Origin: Verrucomicrobiota bacterium
Lineage (GTDB): Bacteria > Verrucomicrobiota > Verrucomicrobiia > Limisphaerales > Pedosphaeraceae
Length of the DNA: 64,000 nucleotides
Assembly (NCBI GenBank): GCA_021325145.1
Contig: JAJPHR010000009.1
Span: 89,506 to 153,505 of the forward strand
Reading direction: 5' to 3'
Notes under the pieces: model-generated
Database searches by the model: none
Seen by the model: only the letters and a program-made list of their open reading frames with translations
Told to the model about the DNA's origin: nothing
In this document: in pieces, positions 1 to 8,268 of the stretch
Numbering within the stretch: the first letter of the stretch is position 1
Layout: each line of letters opens with the position of its first letter
Translations under genes and position numbers: made by a program

Positions 1-280
1 CCCGGTTCTTGTCCACGACAATGGGTTTGTCCGTCGTCTTGCGATAGAACCCCGCGAGCGCCTGCGCGCAATAACCCTGAAAGGCCCGCCGTACCATGGT
101 CTGGTCCAATCCCTTGAACATCGGGCTGTCCGAAACGATCGCGCGGCCGGCGAGCAGGAGATCAAACACGCCGCTGGTCTGGCTCGAATAGAAACGCGGG
201 TTCTGGGCCAGTATGTTTTGCAAAAGCGTTGACCCCGAGCGCGGGAAGGAACTGTTGAAAATGATGCGTTGTTGCGTCAT
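1..280 (-). CDS. Sulfotransferase family protein, C-terminus cut by the window edge
   Basis: The first 93 codons of a gene that leaves the window on the left. The start is ATG at 280 (MTQQRII). The 5'-phosphosulfate binding loop PRSGSTLLQN is visible at about residues 13-22, as in PAPS-dependent sulfotransferases. The product closely matches the N-terminus of the neighbouring gene at 310-1137; both share FNSSFPRSGSTLLQNILAQN and TDKPIVVDK. The two genes are therefore tandem duplicates, 29 bp apart and in the same direction. The likely role is transfer of sulfate from PAPS to a carbohydrate or other acceptor, but the substrate cannot be read from the sequence. Confidence 0.85.
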   Translation of the reverse strand, partial: MTQQRIIFNSSFPRSGSTLLQNILAQNPRFYSSQTSGVFDLLLAGRAIVSDSPMFKGLDQTMVRRAFQGYCAQALAGFYRKTTDKPIVVDKNR

Positions 281-309
281 AATGGTGGAAATCTGCCGCT
301 GGATCCAGC

Positions 310-1137
310 TTAGCTGACACCTGGATAGAAGGCGTTATAAAAGACAGCGTTATTCGTCCGGATCGCCTCGCTCAGGTCCTTCCCAAGCACTTCATTCCAA
401 TCCGGTCGGACGGGCTCGACCTTCTGGCGTATTCGGTGATCGCCGTAAAAGAGGAACTGCGAATCGTCCTCGGAGGTCACCTGCCGCACATTTTGGAAAT
501 CGTGTTCGAACTCCGGTTCCCCGAGATAGGCGTAAATCTTGCGCATGGTCACGGCGGGATTCGACGTGAGATCTTCGAAACGGACGATCTGGAAATCCTT
601 GATCGTCCCCGTTTGGAGGGCCTCGAGCAGCCGCGATGCAGCCAGGCCAACGGGGACATTATTCAACCAATGACGGATACGATTGCTGATGGTTACCATG
701 TTTATGGTCGCGGATATGTCCGCCGGATCCTGGCGATCGCGATTCTTGCGGAATAGCTTCTCCATGGAACTCACCACGCCCCGGAGATCGCGGATGCAAA
801 CCAGGAACTTGGAATCGGGATGGAATGTCTTTACCCAGTCATAGTAATGAAACCAGGCGCGGTGCTTGTCCACAACAATTGGCTTATCGGTAATGTTTTG
901 GTAAAAGCCTGCCAGTCCACCCGCGCAAAACTCCAGGAATGCCACGCGCACTTTTTCCTGGTCCAACCCTTTGAACGAAGCGCCTTCAGATACCATTGTG
1001 CGCGCGGCGAGCAACAGCTCAAACACCCCGCTGGTCTGGCTCGGATAGAAGCGCGGGTTCTGCGCCAGAATGTTTTGCAAAAGCGTTGACCCCGAACGCG
1101 GGAAGGAACTGTTGAAAATGATGCGTTGCTGACTCAT
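310..1137 (-). CDS. Sulfotransferase family protein
   Basis: A 275-residue cytosolic-type sulfotransferase with no signal peptide or membrane segment. The PAPS 5'-phosphosulfate loop PRSGSTLLQN lies at about residues 13-22, and the 3'-phosphate region LVCIRDLRGVVSSM is near residue 115. Both are standard family elements. ATG at 1137 (MSQQRII) is preferred over an upstream GTG at 1146 because it matches the paralogue at 1-280. The gene follows a TMTC-like membrane protein (1240-2982) on the same strand, so sulfation of an exported glycan or protein is a reasonable guess. The acceptor is unknown. Confidence 0.9.
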   Translation of the reverse strand: MSQQRIIFNSSFPRSGSTLLQNILAQNPRFYPSQTSGVFELLLAARTMVSEGASFKGLDQEKVRVAFLEFCAGGLAGFYQNITDKPIVVDKHRAWFHYYDWVKTFHPDSKFLVCIRDLRGVVSSMEKLFRKNRDRQDPADISATINMVTISNRIRHWLNNVPVGLAASRLLEALQTGTIKDFQIVRFEDLTSNPAVTMRKIYAYLGEPEFEHDFQNVRQVTSEDDSQFLFYGDHRIRQKVEPVRPDWNEVLGKDLSEAIRTNNAVFYNAFYPGVS

Positions 1138-1239
1138 GACTGTCACACTTTACAGGCAGGCATGTGACGCGCAAGCGCAAATGCTCAAGGGAACGCCTGT
1201 GGTGGGGGCCAAGCCGCTCAAAAGGGGTGCCCAAGCCTT

Positions 1240-2982
1240 TTACCGCGTCAGGATGGAAGGGGTCAACCGGGCAGCCTCTTCGTAAGCCCTGGCGGCATCG
1301 TCGCCTTTTCCCTGACGTTCAAGTGCTGTGCCGAGATGTTGCCAAGCCTGCTGATTGCTTGGGGTCTGGCGCACCCAAGTGCGGAACTCCGCCACAGCTT
1401 CATCGAGACGATCCATCGCCAATAGAACTTCGCCCAGGCTTTCGTGGGCCTGCCAAAAGTCCGGCTTGGCACGGAGCGCAGCGCGAAATTGTGCCTCCGC
1501 CTCCGTGAATTTCCGTTGCTGGTTTGCCAGAATGATTCCCCAGTTATAGTGGGCCGCGTACTGGGAGTTGCGTGCGGCCTCAATCCGGCTTGGCCGAAGA
1601 GCCAGTGCCTTGGCATAATGGGCGGCGGCTTCTTCCTTGTTGCCTTGCAGGTCGAGCGCCTGGCCGAGATTGTACTCGGCGAAAATGTTGTCCGGCGTCA
1701 CCGCCAATGCGTGGCTGAAGAGCGTGCCGCTGTCCCGCCAGTATTGCAATTGGACCCGCGTGCAAAGGATCAAAGCGATCAGCCAGACGCCAGCCAGCAT
1801 TCCAGCAGGCTTCGAAAGGCGAGGACATGTTTCCGTGAAGCTGCCCAAACTCCAGGACAAAAGCACGAAGACGCCAACGGACGGCAGATAGGCATAGCGA
1901 TCAGCCATGGCTTGGGGGCCGACCTGCGCAACCCCAATGACCGGCACAAGCGCCCCCAGGAACCACAACCAGCCCACCGCCAGAAATGGTTGTTGTCTCG
2001 CCCGTGCGACCATGCCGATGGAGAGAACCAGCAGCAGCAATCCCGCGCCCACTACTGCCCAAAGGTTCCAGTGATCCGGATATGGGTAAAAGACCGACAG
2101 GTGCGTTGGCCAAACGATTTTCCCGAGGTAACGGGCGTAGCTGACGAGGGCATTGCCCAGGCGCAGGGAAAGAGGAAGCGCATTAAAACTCACCACGGAA
2201 TCGGCGGATCTCTGGGCCCACACGGTTGCGACGCAATCGAGAGCCGCGAAAGCGAAAAAGGGGATTTTTTCCAGAAGGAGAGGACGCCAAGCCCTGAAAC
2301 TTGAAACTTGAAACTTGAAACTTGATATCCGTTGGAGGGGCCAAAAGTCGAGCAGGAGCAACAGGCATGGGAGTGTTACCACCATCGGCTTGGACATTAA
2401 ACCGAAGGCGAAGAAGAGCAGGGACAAGCTATAATAAATCTTTGATTTTTGATTTTGCTCCTCTTCGACTTTGGACTTTGGGCTTTGGACTTTGGGCGCT
2501 TTCACGTAGCGCGCATACGCCGCGATCGCGAGCAGTGCGAAAAGTGTGCTGAGCACGTCCTTCCGCTCGGAAACCCACGCGACTGATTCGACATGCACCG
2601 GATGCCAGGCGAAGAGCGCGGCAACGAAAGCGCTGCGCCAGAGTGCGCCGGTGAGTTGCAGTAACACCAGAAAGAGAAACACGGAATTGGCGGCATGCAG
2701 CAAAACGTTGGTTAAATGGTGCCCCCTTGGGTTTGATCCGAACAGGTCACAATCAAGCATGTGCGATACCCAAGTGAGTGGGTGCCAGTTGCTGGCATAA
2801 TTGCTTTTCAATGCCCAGATGACCCCAGCCCCGGTGACGCCATTATGGATTGACGTGTTGTCCACGACGTAAGTTTGATCATCGCAGTTGAGGAAGGCAA
2901 AATGGGTTGCTGGCGAAAACACGGCCAGGGTGATCGCAGCCAGCACGAGGCAGATGATCTGGGCTCGTTGTGCATTTTGCAT
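1240..2982 (-). CDS. TMTC-like polytopic membrane protein with C-terminal TPR repeats
   Basis: 580 residues: about ten hydrophobic segments in residues 1-410, then TPR repeats at about 420-575. The first periplasmic loop carries a GT-C style acidic pair (CDD, residues 33-35). Further on are NWHPLTWVSHMLDCDLFG and HPVHVESVAWVSERKDVLS, signatures of TMTC-like O-mannosyltransferase relatives common in Verrucomicrobiota and Planctomycetota. It is a clear paralogue of 5438-7645. Two loops are built from 7-bp repeats: about residues 160-183 (rich in K, S, P, Q) and 219-229 (FKFQVSSF). The catalytic role is inferred from fold and motifs only. The start at 2982 diverges from the gene at 3079. Confidence 0.82.
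   Translation of the reverse strand: MQNAQRAQIICLVLAAITLAVFSPATHFAFLNCDDQTYVVDNTSIHNGVTGAGVIWALKSNYASNWHPLTWVSHMLDCDLFGSNPRGHHLTNVLLHAANSVFLFLVLLQLTGALWRSAFVAALFAWHPVHVESVAWVSERKDVLSTLFALLAIAAYARYVKAPKVQSPKSKVEEEQNQKSKIYYSLSLLFFAFGLMSKPMVVTLPCLLLLLDFWPLQRISSFKFQVSSFRAWRPLLLEKIPFFAFAALDCVATVWAQRSADSVVSFNALPLSLRLGNALVSYARYLGKIVWPTHLSVFYPYPDHWNLWAVVGAGLLLLVLSIGMVARARQQPFLAVGWLWFLGALVPVIGVAQVGPQAMADRYAYLPSVGVFVLLSWSLGSFTETCPRLSKPAGMLAGVWLIALILCTRVQLQYWRDSGTLFSHALAVTPDNIFAEYNLGQALDLQGNKEEAAAHYAKALALRPSRIEAARNSQYAAHYNWGIILANQQRKFTEAEAQFRAALRAKPDFWQAHESLGEVLLAMDRLDEAVAEFRTWVRQTPSNQQAWQHLGTALERQGKGDDAARAYEEAARLTPSILTR
2295..2325. repeat. Heptanucleotide tandem repeat TGAAACT, inside a gene
   Basis: Four exact copies of TGAAACT followed by TGA, inside the membrane-protein gene at 1240-2982. 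Read on the minus strand it encodes the loop FKFQVSSF. Because 7 is not a multiple of 3, the unit is read in all three frames, all of which stay open. Confidence 0.9.
2441..2498. repeat. Heptanucleotide tracts TTTGATT and GACTTTG, inside a gene
   Basis: Two copies of TTTGATT at 2441-2454, then GACTTTG, GACTTTG, GGCTTTG, GACTTTG at 2467-2494. The tract encodes a Lys/Ser/Pro/Gln-rich loop of the protein at 1240-2982. The GACTTTG unit recurs in noncoding DNA at 27856. Confidence 0.88.
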
Positions 2983-3078
2983 CGCCTAATCCTAATGGCG
3001 CGATGGAATCTCGCCAGAATAAAAGGTGACCAGACTTTGCGCTGGCGCGGGATAGCCAACTTATGCAGAATTCATGCT

Positions 3079-5367
3079 ATGTTTTTGTATGCCTTGACGA
3101 TTTTCACCGGGGCTTTCCTGGTTTTTCAGGTCCAGCCCCTGATCGCCAAGTACATTTTGCCGTGGTTTGGGGGGGGGCCGGGCGTCTGGACCACCTGCAT
3201 GTTGTTCTTTCAGTTGGCGTTATTGGGGGGTTACGGTTACGCGCATTTGAGTTCGCGCTGGTTGAAGCCGCGCGTGCAGGCCATTGTCCACATAGTCCTT
3301 CTGGGGGGAGCGGTGGCGCTGCTTCCCATCACGCCCGGGAACGCCTGGAAGCCGCTCAATGTCGATGACCCCGTCTGGCAAATCCTGTTGTTGCTGGCCG
3401 CCAACATCGGCTTGCCCTATCTCGTCCTCTCTTCGACTGCGCCTTTGATGCAACGGTGGTTGACACGCACCCACCCCGGTGTTTCGCCATACCGGCTGTA
3501 CGCGCTATCGAACGCTGGCTCGCTGCTGGCGCTGCTTTCCTATCCGTTTTATTTTGAATCGCACTTCAGCCGCAGGATGCAAGCCTTCATTTGGGGCTGT
3601 GGACTGGTCCTCTACGCCGCTTGCGGGATGGTTTGCGCGGTAAAAATGTGGAGGACAGCAGGCCGTTCGGTCACGGAAACATCGTCCACACGCGGAACCC
3701 CGGCCCCAGTCCGGCCCAGCCTTGGGCAGAGAACGCTCTGGGTTCTGCTGCCAGCCTGTGCATCGGTGCTGTTGCTTGCAACTACCAATAAACTTTGCCG
3801 GGACATGCTGGTAATGCCATTCCTGTGGGTGTTGCCGCTGGCAATCTATCTGTTAACTTTCATCATTTGCTTCGACAGTCCGCGCTGGTATGCGCGGCTG
3901 CCTTTCGCACTGGGACTGGCGGTTGCCTTGGGCGGCATCTGCTGGGCCATCTTCCGCGGGGACCATTGGCCGGGTTGGAAGCTGGTGGTGGCCTATGGCG
4001 GGGCACTCTTTGTTTGCTGCATGGCGTGCCATGGCGAGGTTTATCGCCTTCGGCCCGGCCCACTCTACTTAACGGAGTTTTATCTGCTGATTGCGGCGGG
4101 TGGGGCCTTGGGCGGCGTGTTCGTGGCGGTGGTTGCGCCGATGATTTTTTCCGGGTATTACGAACTGCACACGGGCTTGCTGCTTTGCGGGACTTTGTTT
4201 TTGGTGGTATGCGCCCGCGACCACAACTCAGGCAGCCTCAAGGAGTGGCGTTGGACGGCGTGCCTCCTCCCGCTCGTGTTGATAGGGGGGGGTGATTGGC
4301 TGTTTCGTGAGATAGGGGCTTCGGAGGTGGATATCCGTGATTACGCCAGCGGCATGCGTGTGGCGATGTGGATTTTCGCGCTACTGTTGGCGGGGGCTGG
4401 CTGGGTTTATCGAGACCGGCTTAAGCGGGCGCGGGCATGGCAGATGCTGACCTGCATTTGGTTGGGGTTCGGCATATTCGCGCTGGCAACGTCGCTGTGG
4501 ATGACGCGCGAACGGCCTTTGCCGACCCAGGCAATTCTTGACACGTCGCGGAACTTTTACGGGCGATTGCGAGTCTTCGAGTCATTTCCCAACGAACCGG
4601 AACGGCATGTTTTTGGTCTCTTGCATGAGCGTATCAGCCACGGGTGGCAGTTTGCCGACCCGGTCCGCGCCGCTTGGCCCATCCTCTATTTCAGCGAGCA
4701 AAGCGGTGTCGGGCTCGCCATGCAGGCGTTACCTGCTGGCAGCCGGCACATCGGTATAATCGGCTTGGGGGCCGGCACGCTCGCGGCCTATGCTCAGCCA
4801 GGCGACCTTCTGCGCATTTATGAAATCAACCCCGAGGTCCTGCGGTTGGCGAGATCGCGATTCAGTTATTTGAACGGCTGCCGAGGCAAGATAGAAGTGG
4901 TGTTGGGTGACGCGCGTTTGTCGCTGGAAAAGGAATCGTCCCAGCATTTTGATCTGCTGGTAATTGATGCGTTCAGTGGGGACAATATCCCGGTGCATCT
5001 GTTGACCACGGAGGCTTTCGAGGTTTACCAGCGGCAGTTGCAGACCAACGGTATTATCGCAGCGCACATCTCCAATCTTTATCTGGACTTGGAGCCAGTA
5101 CTGGCCAATTTGGCCAATCACTTCGGCTACCGAATGGCGGTTATCGATTGCAATGGTGCTCCGGGGCAGTGGTGGATCAAGCCCTCACGATGGATTCTGC
5201 TGACGCACAACGATGCGTTCATTGACTCCCCGCCGATTCGTGAAGCGGCTGGACCAGTAAGGACCCGGGCGGACCTGCCGCTCTGGACGGATGACTTTGC
5301 CAGCTTGTTTCAAATCCTGCAGCCCCGCCAGACGCTGGCTCGCCCGGTCGCAACGGCATCCAACTGA
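3079..5367 (+). CDS. Fused membrane/spermidine synthase-like protein
   Basis: 762 residues. The N-terminal two thirds has many membrane segments and opens with the family hallmark QPLIAKYILPWFGG and WTTCMLFFQ. The C-terminal third (about residues 490-740) is a spermidine-synthase-like Rossmann domain: GLGAGTLAAYA near residue 560, then YEINPEVL, then LVIDAFSGDNIPVHLLT. The family is usually annotated as fused MFS/spermidine synthase; aminopropyl transfer has not been shown for most members. The reading frame is open back to 2875, but ATG at 3079 is chosen because the conserved family N-terminus begins there and an earlier start would overlap the divergent gene at 2982. Confidence 0.88.
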   Translation: MFLYALTIFTGAFLVFQVQPLIAKYILPWFGGGPGVWTTCMLFFQLALLGGYGYAHLSSRWLKPRVQAIVHIVLLGGAVALLPITPGNAWKPLNVDDPVWQILLLLAANIGLPYLVLSSTAPLMQRWLTRTHPGVSPYRLYALSNAGSLLALLSYPFYFESHFSRRMQAFIWGCGLVLYAACGMVCAVKMWRTAGRSVTETSSTRGTPAPVRPSLGQRTLWVLLPACASVLLLATTNKLCRDMLVMPFLWVLPLAIYLLTFIICFDSPRWYARLPFALGLAVALGGICWAIFRGDHWPGWKLVVAYGGALFVCCMACHGEVYRLRPGPLYLTEFYLLIAAGGALGGVFVAVVAPMIFSGYYELHTGLLLCGTLFLVVCARDHNSGSLKEWRWTACLLPLVLIGGGDWLFREIGASEVDIRDYASGMRVAMWIFALLLAGAGWVYRDRLKRARAWQMLTCIWLGFGIFALATSLWMTRERPLPTQAILDTSRNFYGRLRVFESFPNEPERHVFGLLHERISHGWQFADPVRAAWPILYFSEQSGVGLAMQALPAGSRHIGIIGLGAGTLAAYAQPGDLLRIYEINPEVLRLARSRFSYLNGCRGKIEVVLGDARLSLEKESSQHFDLLVIDAFSGDNIPVHLLTTEAFEVYQRQLQTNGIIAAHISNLYLDLEPVLANLANHFGYRMAVIDCNGAPGQWWIKPSRWILLTHNDAFIDSPPIREAAGPVRTRADLPLWTDDFASLFQILQPRQTLARPVATASN

Positions 5368-5437
5368 TTTGAAACTGGTGCCTGGTTTCAATGTCCGAGC
5401 AGGAATGATGCTCGCATATCCGACCAGAACGGTTTCA

Positions 5438-7645
5438 TCAATCCCGGTCACGGCATGGCTCGCGATTTTGGAACTGATGCAGGAGCTTTTGGTTGCGGGC
5501 GAGCAACTCGGCCTGGCCGGAAGCCGCGGCCAGGTCGCAGGCTCTTCGGGCGGTTTCAACCGCTTTTTCAAATTGGTCGTTTTCCGCGTAGGCGGCAGCC
5601 AAGGTTCCGAGAAACACGGTTTCCTGATAATGAGTTTGCTCACAGGCGGCTTCCGCCAACTGCACTGCCTCAGTTCCATTGCGAAACTCAGGCTGCGGAT
5701 AAGTCGCCATGATCCACGCAAGATTGTTACGCGCTACCGGCAGACCGGGATTGAGCCGAACTGCTTCGCGGTAGTGAATCACCGCTCCGCCAATTTCATT
5801 CTTCTTCTGCAAGGCGGAGGCCAGCGCAAGGTGCGCGGGAGCTGATTCTGGATCGAGGCCCACCACCTGCTTCAGCGTTGCAACCGCCTGGTCCGCCGCG
5901 CCGCGCCGGAGGTACTCAAGACCCAGATGATAGCGTGCCATCGTGTTGGTTGGATCAAGGCGAAGCGCGCCCAGGTAACAGCGCACCGCCTCATCTGACC
6001 GTTCCAGGCAGGCCAGCGTCCGGCCCAGTCCGGTCAGCGAAATGGCATCAGCCGGATCCAGTTGAACCGCCTCGGTGAAATTTGTCAGCGCACCCGCACA
6101 ATCGCCAAGTTCGAAAAGCGCTGCCCCCATATCGGCAGGCGCCTTGTCATAATGCGGCCGGATCCGCAACGCCTTGGCGAACCAGTTGGTGGCTTCGTTG
6201 AAATTGCCCAGGCTGGCGTGGGCCACGCCGAGGTTCAGATTGACTTGGAAATAATTCGGTTGGAAATTCAAGGCTTGCTGATAATGAGCAATGGCTTCCT
6301 GTACCCGGCCTGAGTTCTGGAGGTCGCAGCCGATGCAATAGTGAGCGAACCAGTTCTCGGGATTTACCTTGAAACATTGGGTCCATACGGAGTTGCTGTT
6401 GCGCCAGGTCTGGACCTGAATCCAAGTCGCACAACCAAAGGCAGCCAGGACCAAGGTCGTTGCCGCAACGACAAGCAGATTTGGAAACCTCCATCTGGAT
6501 GTTAAGTCCCCGGCCAGCCAGGTCACTGCGACAAAGATGCCGAGCGATGGAACATAAAGATAGCGGTCAGCCACGGATTGGTAACCCATGGCGACAATAC
6601 CGATCACAGGAACCAGGATGCCCAGAAACATCAACCAGCCTGTCAGCAAATAGCCGGCGGAGCGTCGGCAGACTACGGCCAGCACGGTAATCAGCCCCAA
6701 CAGCAACACCGCGCCAGCAACTTTCCAACCGGCCCAACCAGGGGGCAAGGGATAGAAAGCCGCCAGGTCCACCGGCCAGAATAATTTGCCCAAGTACCGC
6801 AGATAGGAAACAGGAACGTTGGTCAAACGCAGGCCCCACGAGATGCTTTCGCTCGACACAATATTACTTCCGGAATTCATGTTGCGAAACGTGGTAACGG
6901 AGGAGAAAAGAGCGAGAGCCAGGAAAGGCGCTTTTTCAAGCAGTAATTTGAAGTGCGAAATCCGAAATTCAAAATCCGAAATCCGACCCAAAGGCCAAAA
7001 ATCCAGCAGCAACAGCACAAATGGAAGCGTGACCACCATCGGCTTGGACATCAAGCCCAAGCCAAAGAAGGCGAGGGATAAAGAATAGTAAACTTTGAAT
7101 TTTGAACGGGGACCAACTTCCGGCTGATTGGCCCTCGGGCTTTGGGCTCCTTTCGCGTAGCCGACATACGCTCCAACCGCCAGCAACCAAAAGAATGTGC
7201 TGAGCACGTCCTTGCGTTCCGCCACCCAAGCCACGGATTCGACGTGAGTTGGATGCCAGGCAAAAAGCGCTGCCACGATGAAACTGCGCGCGAGACAGCC
7301 GGTCATCCGGCGGAACAATCCAAAAACCAGGAGCGTATTGGCGATGTGGAAACCCAGGTTTTCGAGGTGGTGCCAGCCTGGCTTCAAGCCGAACACCTCG
7401 CAGTCAAGCATGTGCGACCACCAAGTGAGCGGATGCCAGCAATCGAAATAGTCCGTGGTCAACCCCCAAAGCAGGCTTCGCGCAGTCAGTCCGCCGCGGA
7501 CCATCGGATTATCATAGATATAGTGCGAATCATCCAGAGATATAAACGCGAAGCCTCCCACTTGGGCGTAGATGAGCAGCGTGCCCAGGGCGAGGAGAAG
7601 GCCGCCAGCCAAGGCTGGGTGGGACTGGATAAATCGTCTGGCCAC
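5438..7645 (-). CDS. TMTC-like polytopic membrane protein with long TPR tail
   Basis: 735 residues starting at GTG 7645. Membrane segments fill about residues 10-410 and TPR repeats about 430-725. It is a paralogue of 1240-2982: acidic pair LDDS at residues 37-40, WHPLTWWSHMLDCEVFG, HPTHVESVAWVAERKDVLS. The last TPR block ends with RNGTEAVQLAE and LGTLAAAYAEN, which also occur at the ends of the proteins at 13689 and 17073. A loop near residues 219-232 (ISDFEFRISHF) is encoded by 7-bp repeats. It probably acts in transfer of sugars to exported proteins or glycans; this is inferred from the family. Confidence 0.83.
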   Translation of the reverse strand: MARRFIQSHPALAGGLLLALGTLLIYAQVGGFAFISLDDSHYIYDNPMVRGGLTARSLLWGLTTDYFDCWHPLTWWSHMLDCEVFGLKPGWHHLENLGFHIANTLLVFGLFRRMTGCLARSFIVAALFAWHPTHVESVAWVAERKDVLSTFFWLLAVGAYVGYAKGAQSPRANQPEVGPRSKFKVYYSLSLAFFGLGLMSKPMVVTLPFVLLLLDFWPLGRISDFEFRISHFKLLLEKAPFLALALFSSVTTFRNMNSGSNIVSSESISWGLRLTNVPVSYLRYLGKLFWPVDLAAFYPLPPGWAGWKVAGAVLLLGLITVLAVVCRRSAGYLLTGWLMFLGILVPVIGIVAMGYQSVADRYLYVPSLGIFVAVTWLAGDLTSRWRFPNLLVVAATTLVLAAFGCATWIQVQTWRNSNSVWTQCFKVNPENWFAHYCIGCDLQNSGRVQEAIAHYQQALNFQPNYFQVNLNLGVAHASLGNFNEATNWFAKALRIRPHYDKAPADMGAALFELGDCAGALTNFTEAVQLDPADAISLTGLGRTLACLERSDEAVRCYLGALRLDPTNTMARYHLGLEYLRRGAADQAVATLKQVVGLDPESAPAHLALASALQKKNEIGGAVIHYREAVRLNPGLPVARNNLAWIMATYPQPEFRNGTEAVQLAEAACEQTHYQETVFLGTLAAAYAENDQFEKAVETARRACDLAAASGQAELLARNQKLLHQFQNREPCRDRD
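6954..6988. repeat. Heptanucleotide tract TCCGAAA, inside a gene
   Basis: Five 7-bp units (TGCGAAA, TCCGAAA, TTCAAAA, TCCGAAA, TCCGACC) inside the gene at 5438-7645, coding for ISDFEFRISHF. A shorter tract with the same period lies at about 7092-7107 (ACTTTGA, ATTTTGA). The latter sits just before the conserved YYSLSL segment, the same place as the tract at 2441 in the paralogue. Confidence 0.85.
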
Positions 7646-7757
7646 AGATTGGCTGATTAGCTGGCGTTTCCGCGCGGATTCAGCGCCGGCAACCCGGGAG
7701 AGTTCCGGGATTTCAAATTTGCAACCCGGATCTTTAAATTCACACCAGCCTGATCTT

Positions 7758-8129
7758 TCACGGCTTGGCGGAGGATCGAACCGCGGTTTCGATCAATTCC
7801 CAGAATTTAGGATTTTGCTGCAATGCCTCGTCTTCTTCCAGCTTGAGCCCAGTGCGGAAATAAAAATCCTTCAGCGTGTGCCGACTGAGAATGCGATGAA
7901 CGACCACGCCAAGGTCGTGGCGCTCGAAATAAACCCGGTAATCCCCGACGCGGAAACGGTGCAAGCTGCGGCCCGCGCGCTCCAGTTTGCCGAATTGATC
8001 CAGTTCCGTGTGCATGACCTGTTGGGGCAGGCCGCGGAACTCGCCCAGGATTTGGAGTTGGAGTTCCTTGGGCATGCGGGCCAGCTCGGCGGCGCTGGTG
8101 GGATTGAAAATGATCTGGAATGCGTGCAT
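7758..8129 (-). CDS. RelE/ParE-like toxin family protein, no antitoxin seen
   Basis: 123 residues with the RelE/ParE pattern: an N-terminal strand FQIIFNP, a helix pair with ELARMPKELQLQILGE, a core strand FRVGDYRVYFE, and the C-terminal VVVHRILSRHTLKDFYF. Relatives are ribosome-dependent mRNA interferases or gyrase inhibitors, or housekeeping members without toxicity. About 25 extra residues follow the usual end. No small antitoxin gene lies on either side. The ATG is only 4 bp downstream of the encoded CCA end of tRNA-Glu on the same strand, so the gene has almost no leader of its own. Whether it is toxic is unknown. Confidence 0.82.
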   Translation of the reverse strand: MHAFQIIFNPTSAAELARMPKELQLQILGEFRGLPQQVMHTELDQFGKLERAGRSLHRFRVGDYRVYFERHDLGVVVHRILSRHTLKDFYFRTGLKLEEDEALQQNPKFWELIETAVRSSAKP

Positions 8130-8133
8130 GAAT

Positions 8134-8208
8134 TGGTAGCGCGTACGGGAATCGCACCCGTCTTTCAGCCTTGAGAGGGCCGCGTCCTAACTGATAGACG
8201 AACGCGCC
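8134..8208 (-). tRNA. tRNA-Glu (anticodon CTC)
   Basis: A 75-nt cloverleaf on the minus strand. The acceptor arm is GGCGCGT paired with ACGCGCT, with one G-T pair at 1-72, followed by A73 and an encoded CCA. The D stem is GTC/GAC. The anticodon arm is CGGCC-CTCTCAA-GGCTG, so the anticodon is CTC (Glu, GAG). The variable loop has 4 nt, and the T arm is ACGGG-TGCGATT-CCCGT. Unusual points are the G-T closing pair and G instead of T at position 55. All stems pair, so a functional tRNA is likely. The RelE-like gene starts 4 bp after the CCA. Confidence 0.85.
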
Positions 8209-8268
8209 ATTTCGTTAGTCTCCGCAAATCGTAGCCGGGATTTCTCATATGTCAATCTCTGGCGAACC

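Noticed and set aside
1444..2304. 286-residue plus-strand open frame
   Set aside because: Antisense to the TMTC-like gene; composition is unlike a real protein.
5368..5437. Bidirectional terminator between convergent genes
   Set aside because: Only a weak 6-bp stem (TGAAAC...GTTTCA) and no T-run.
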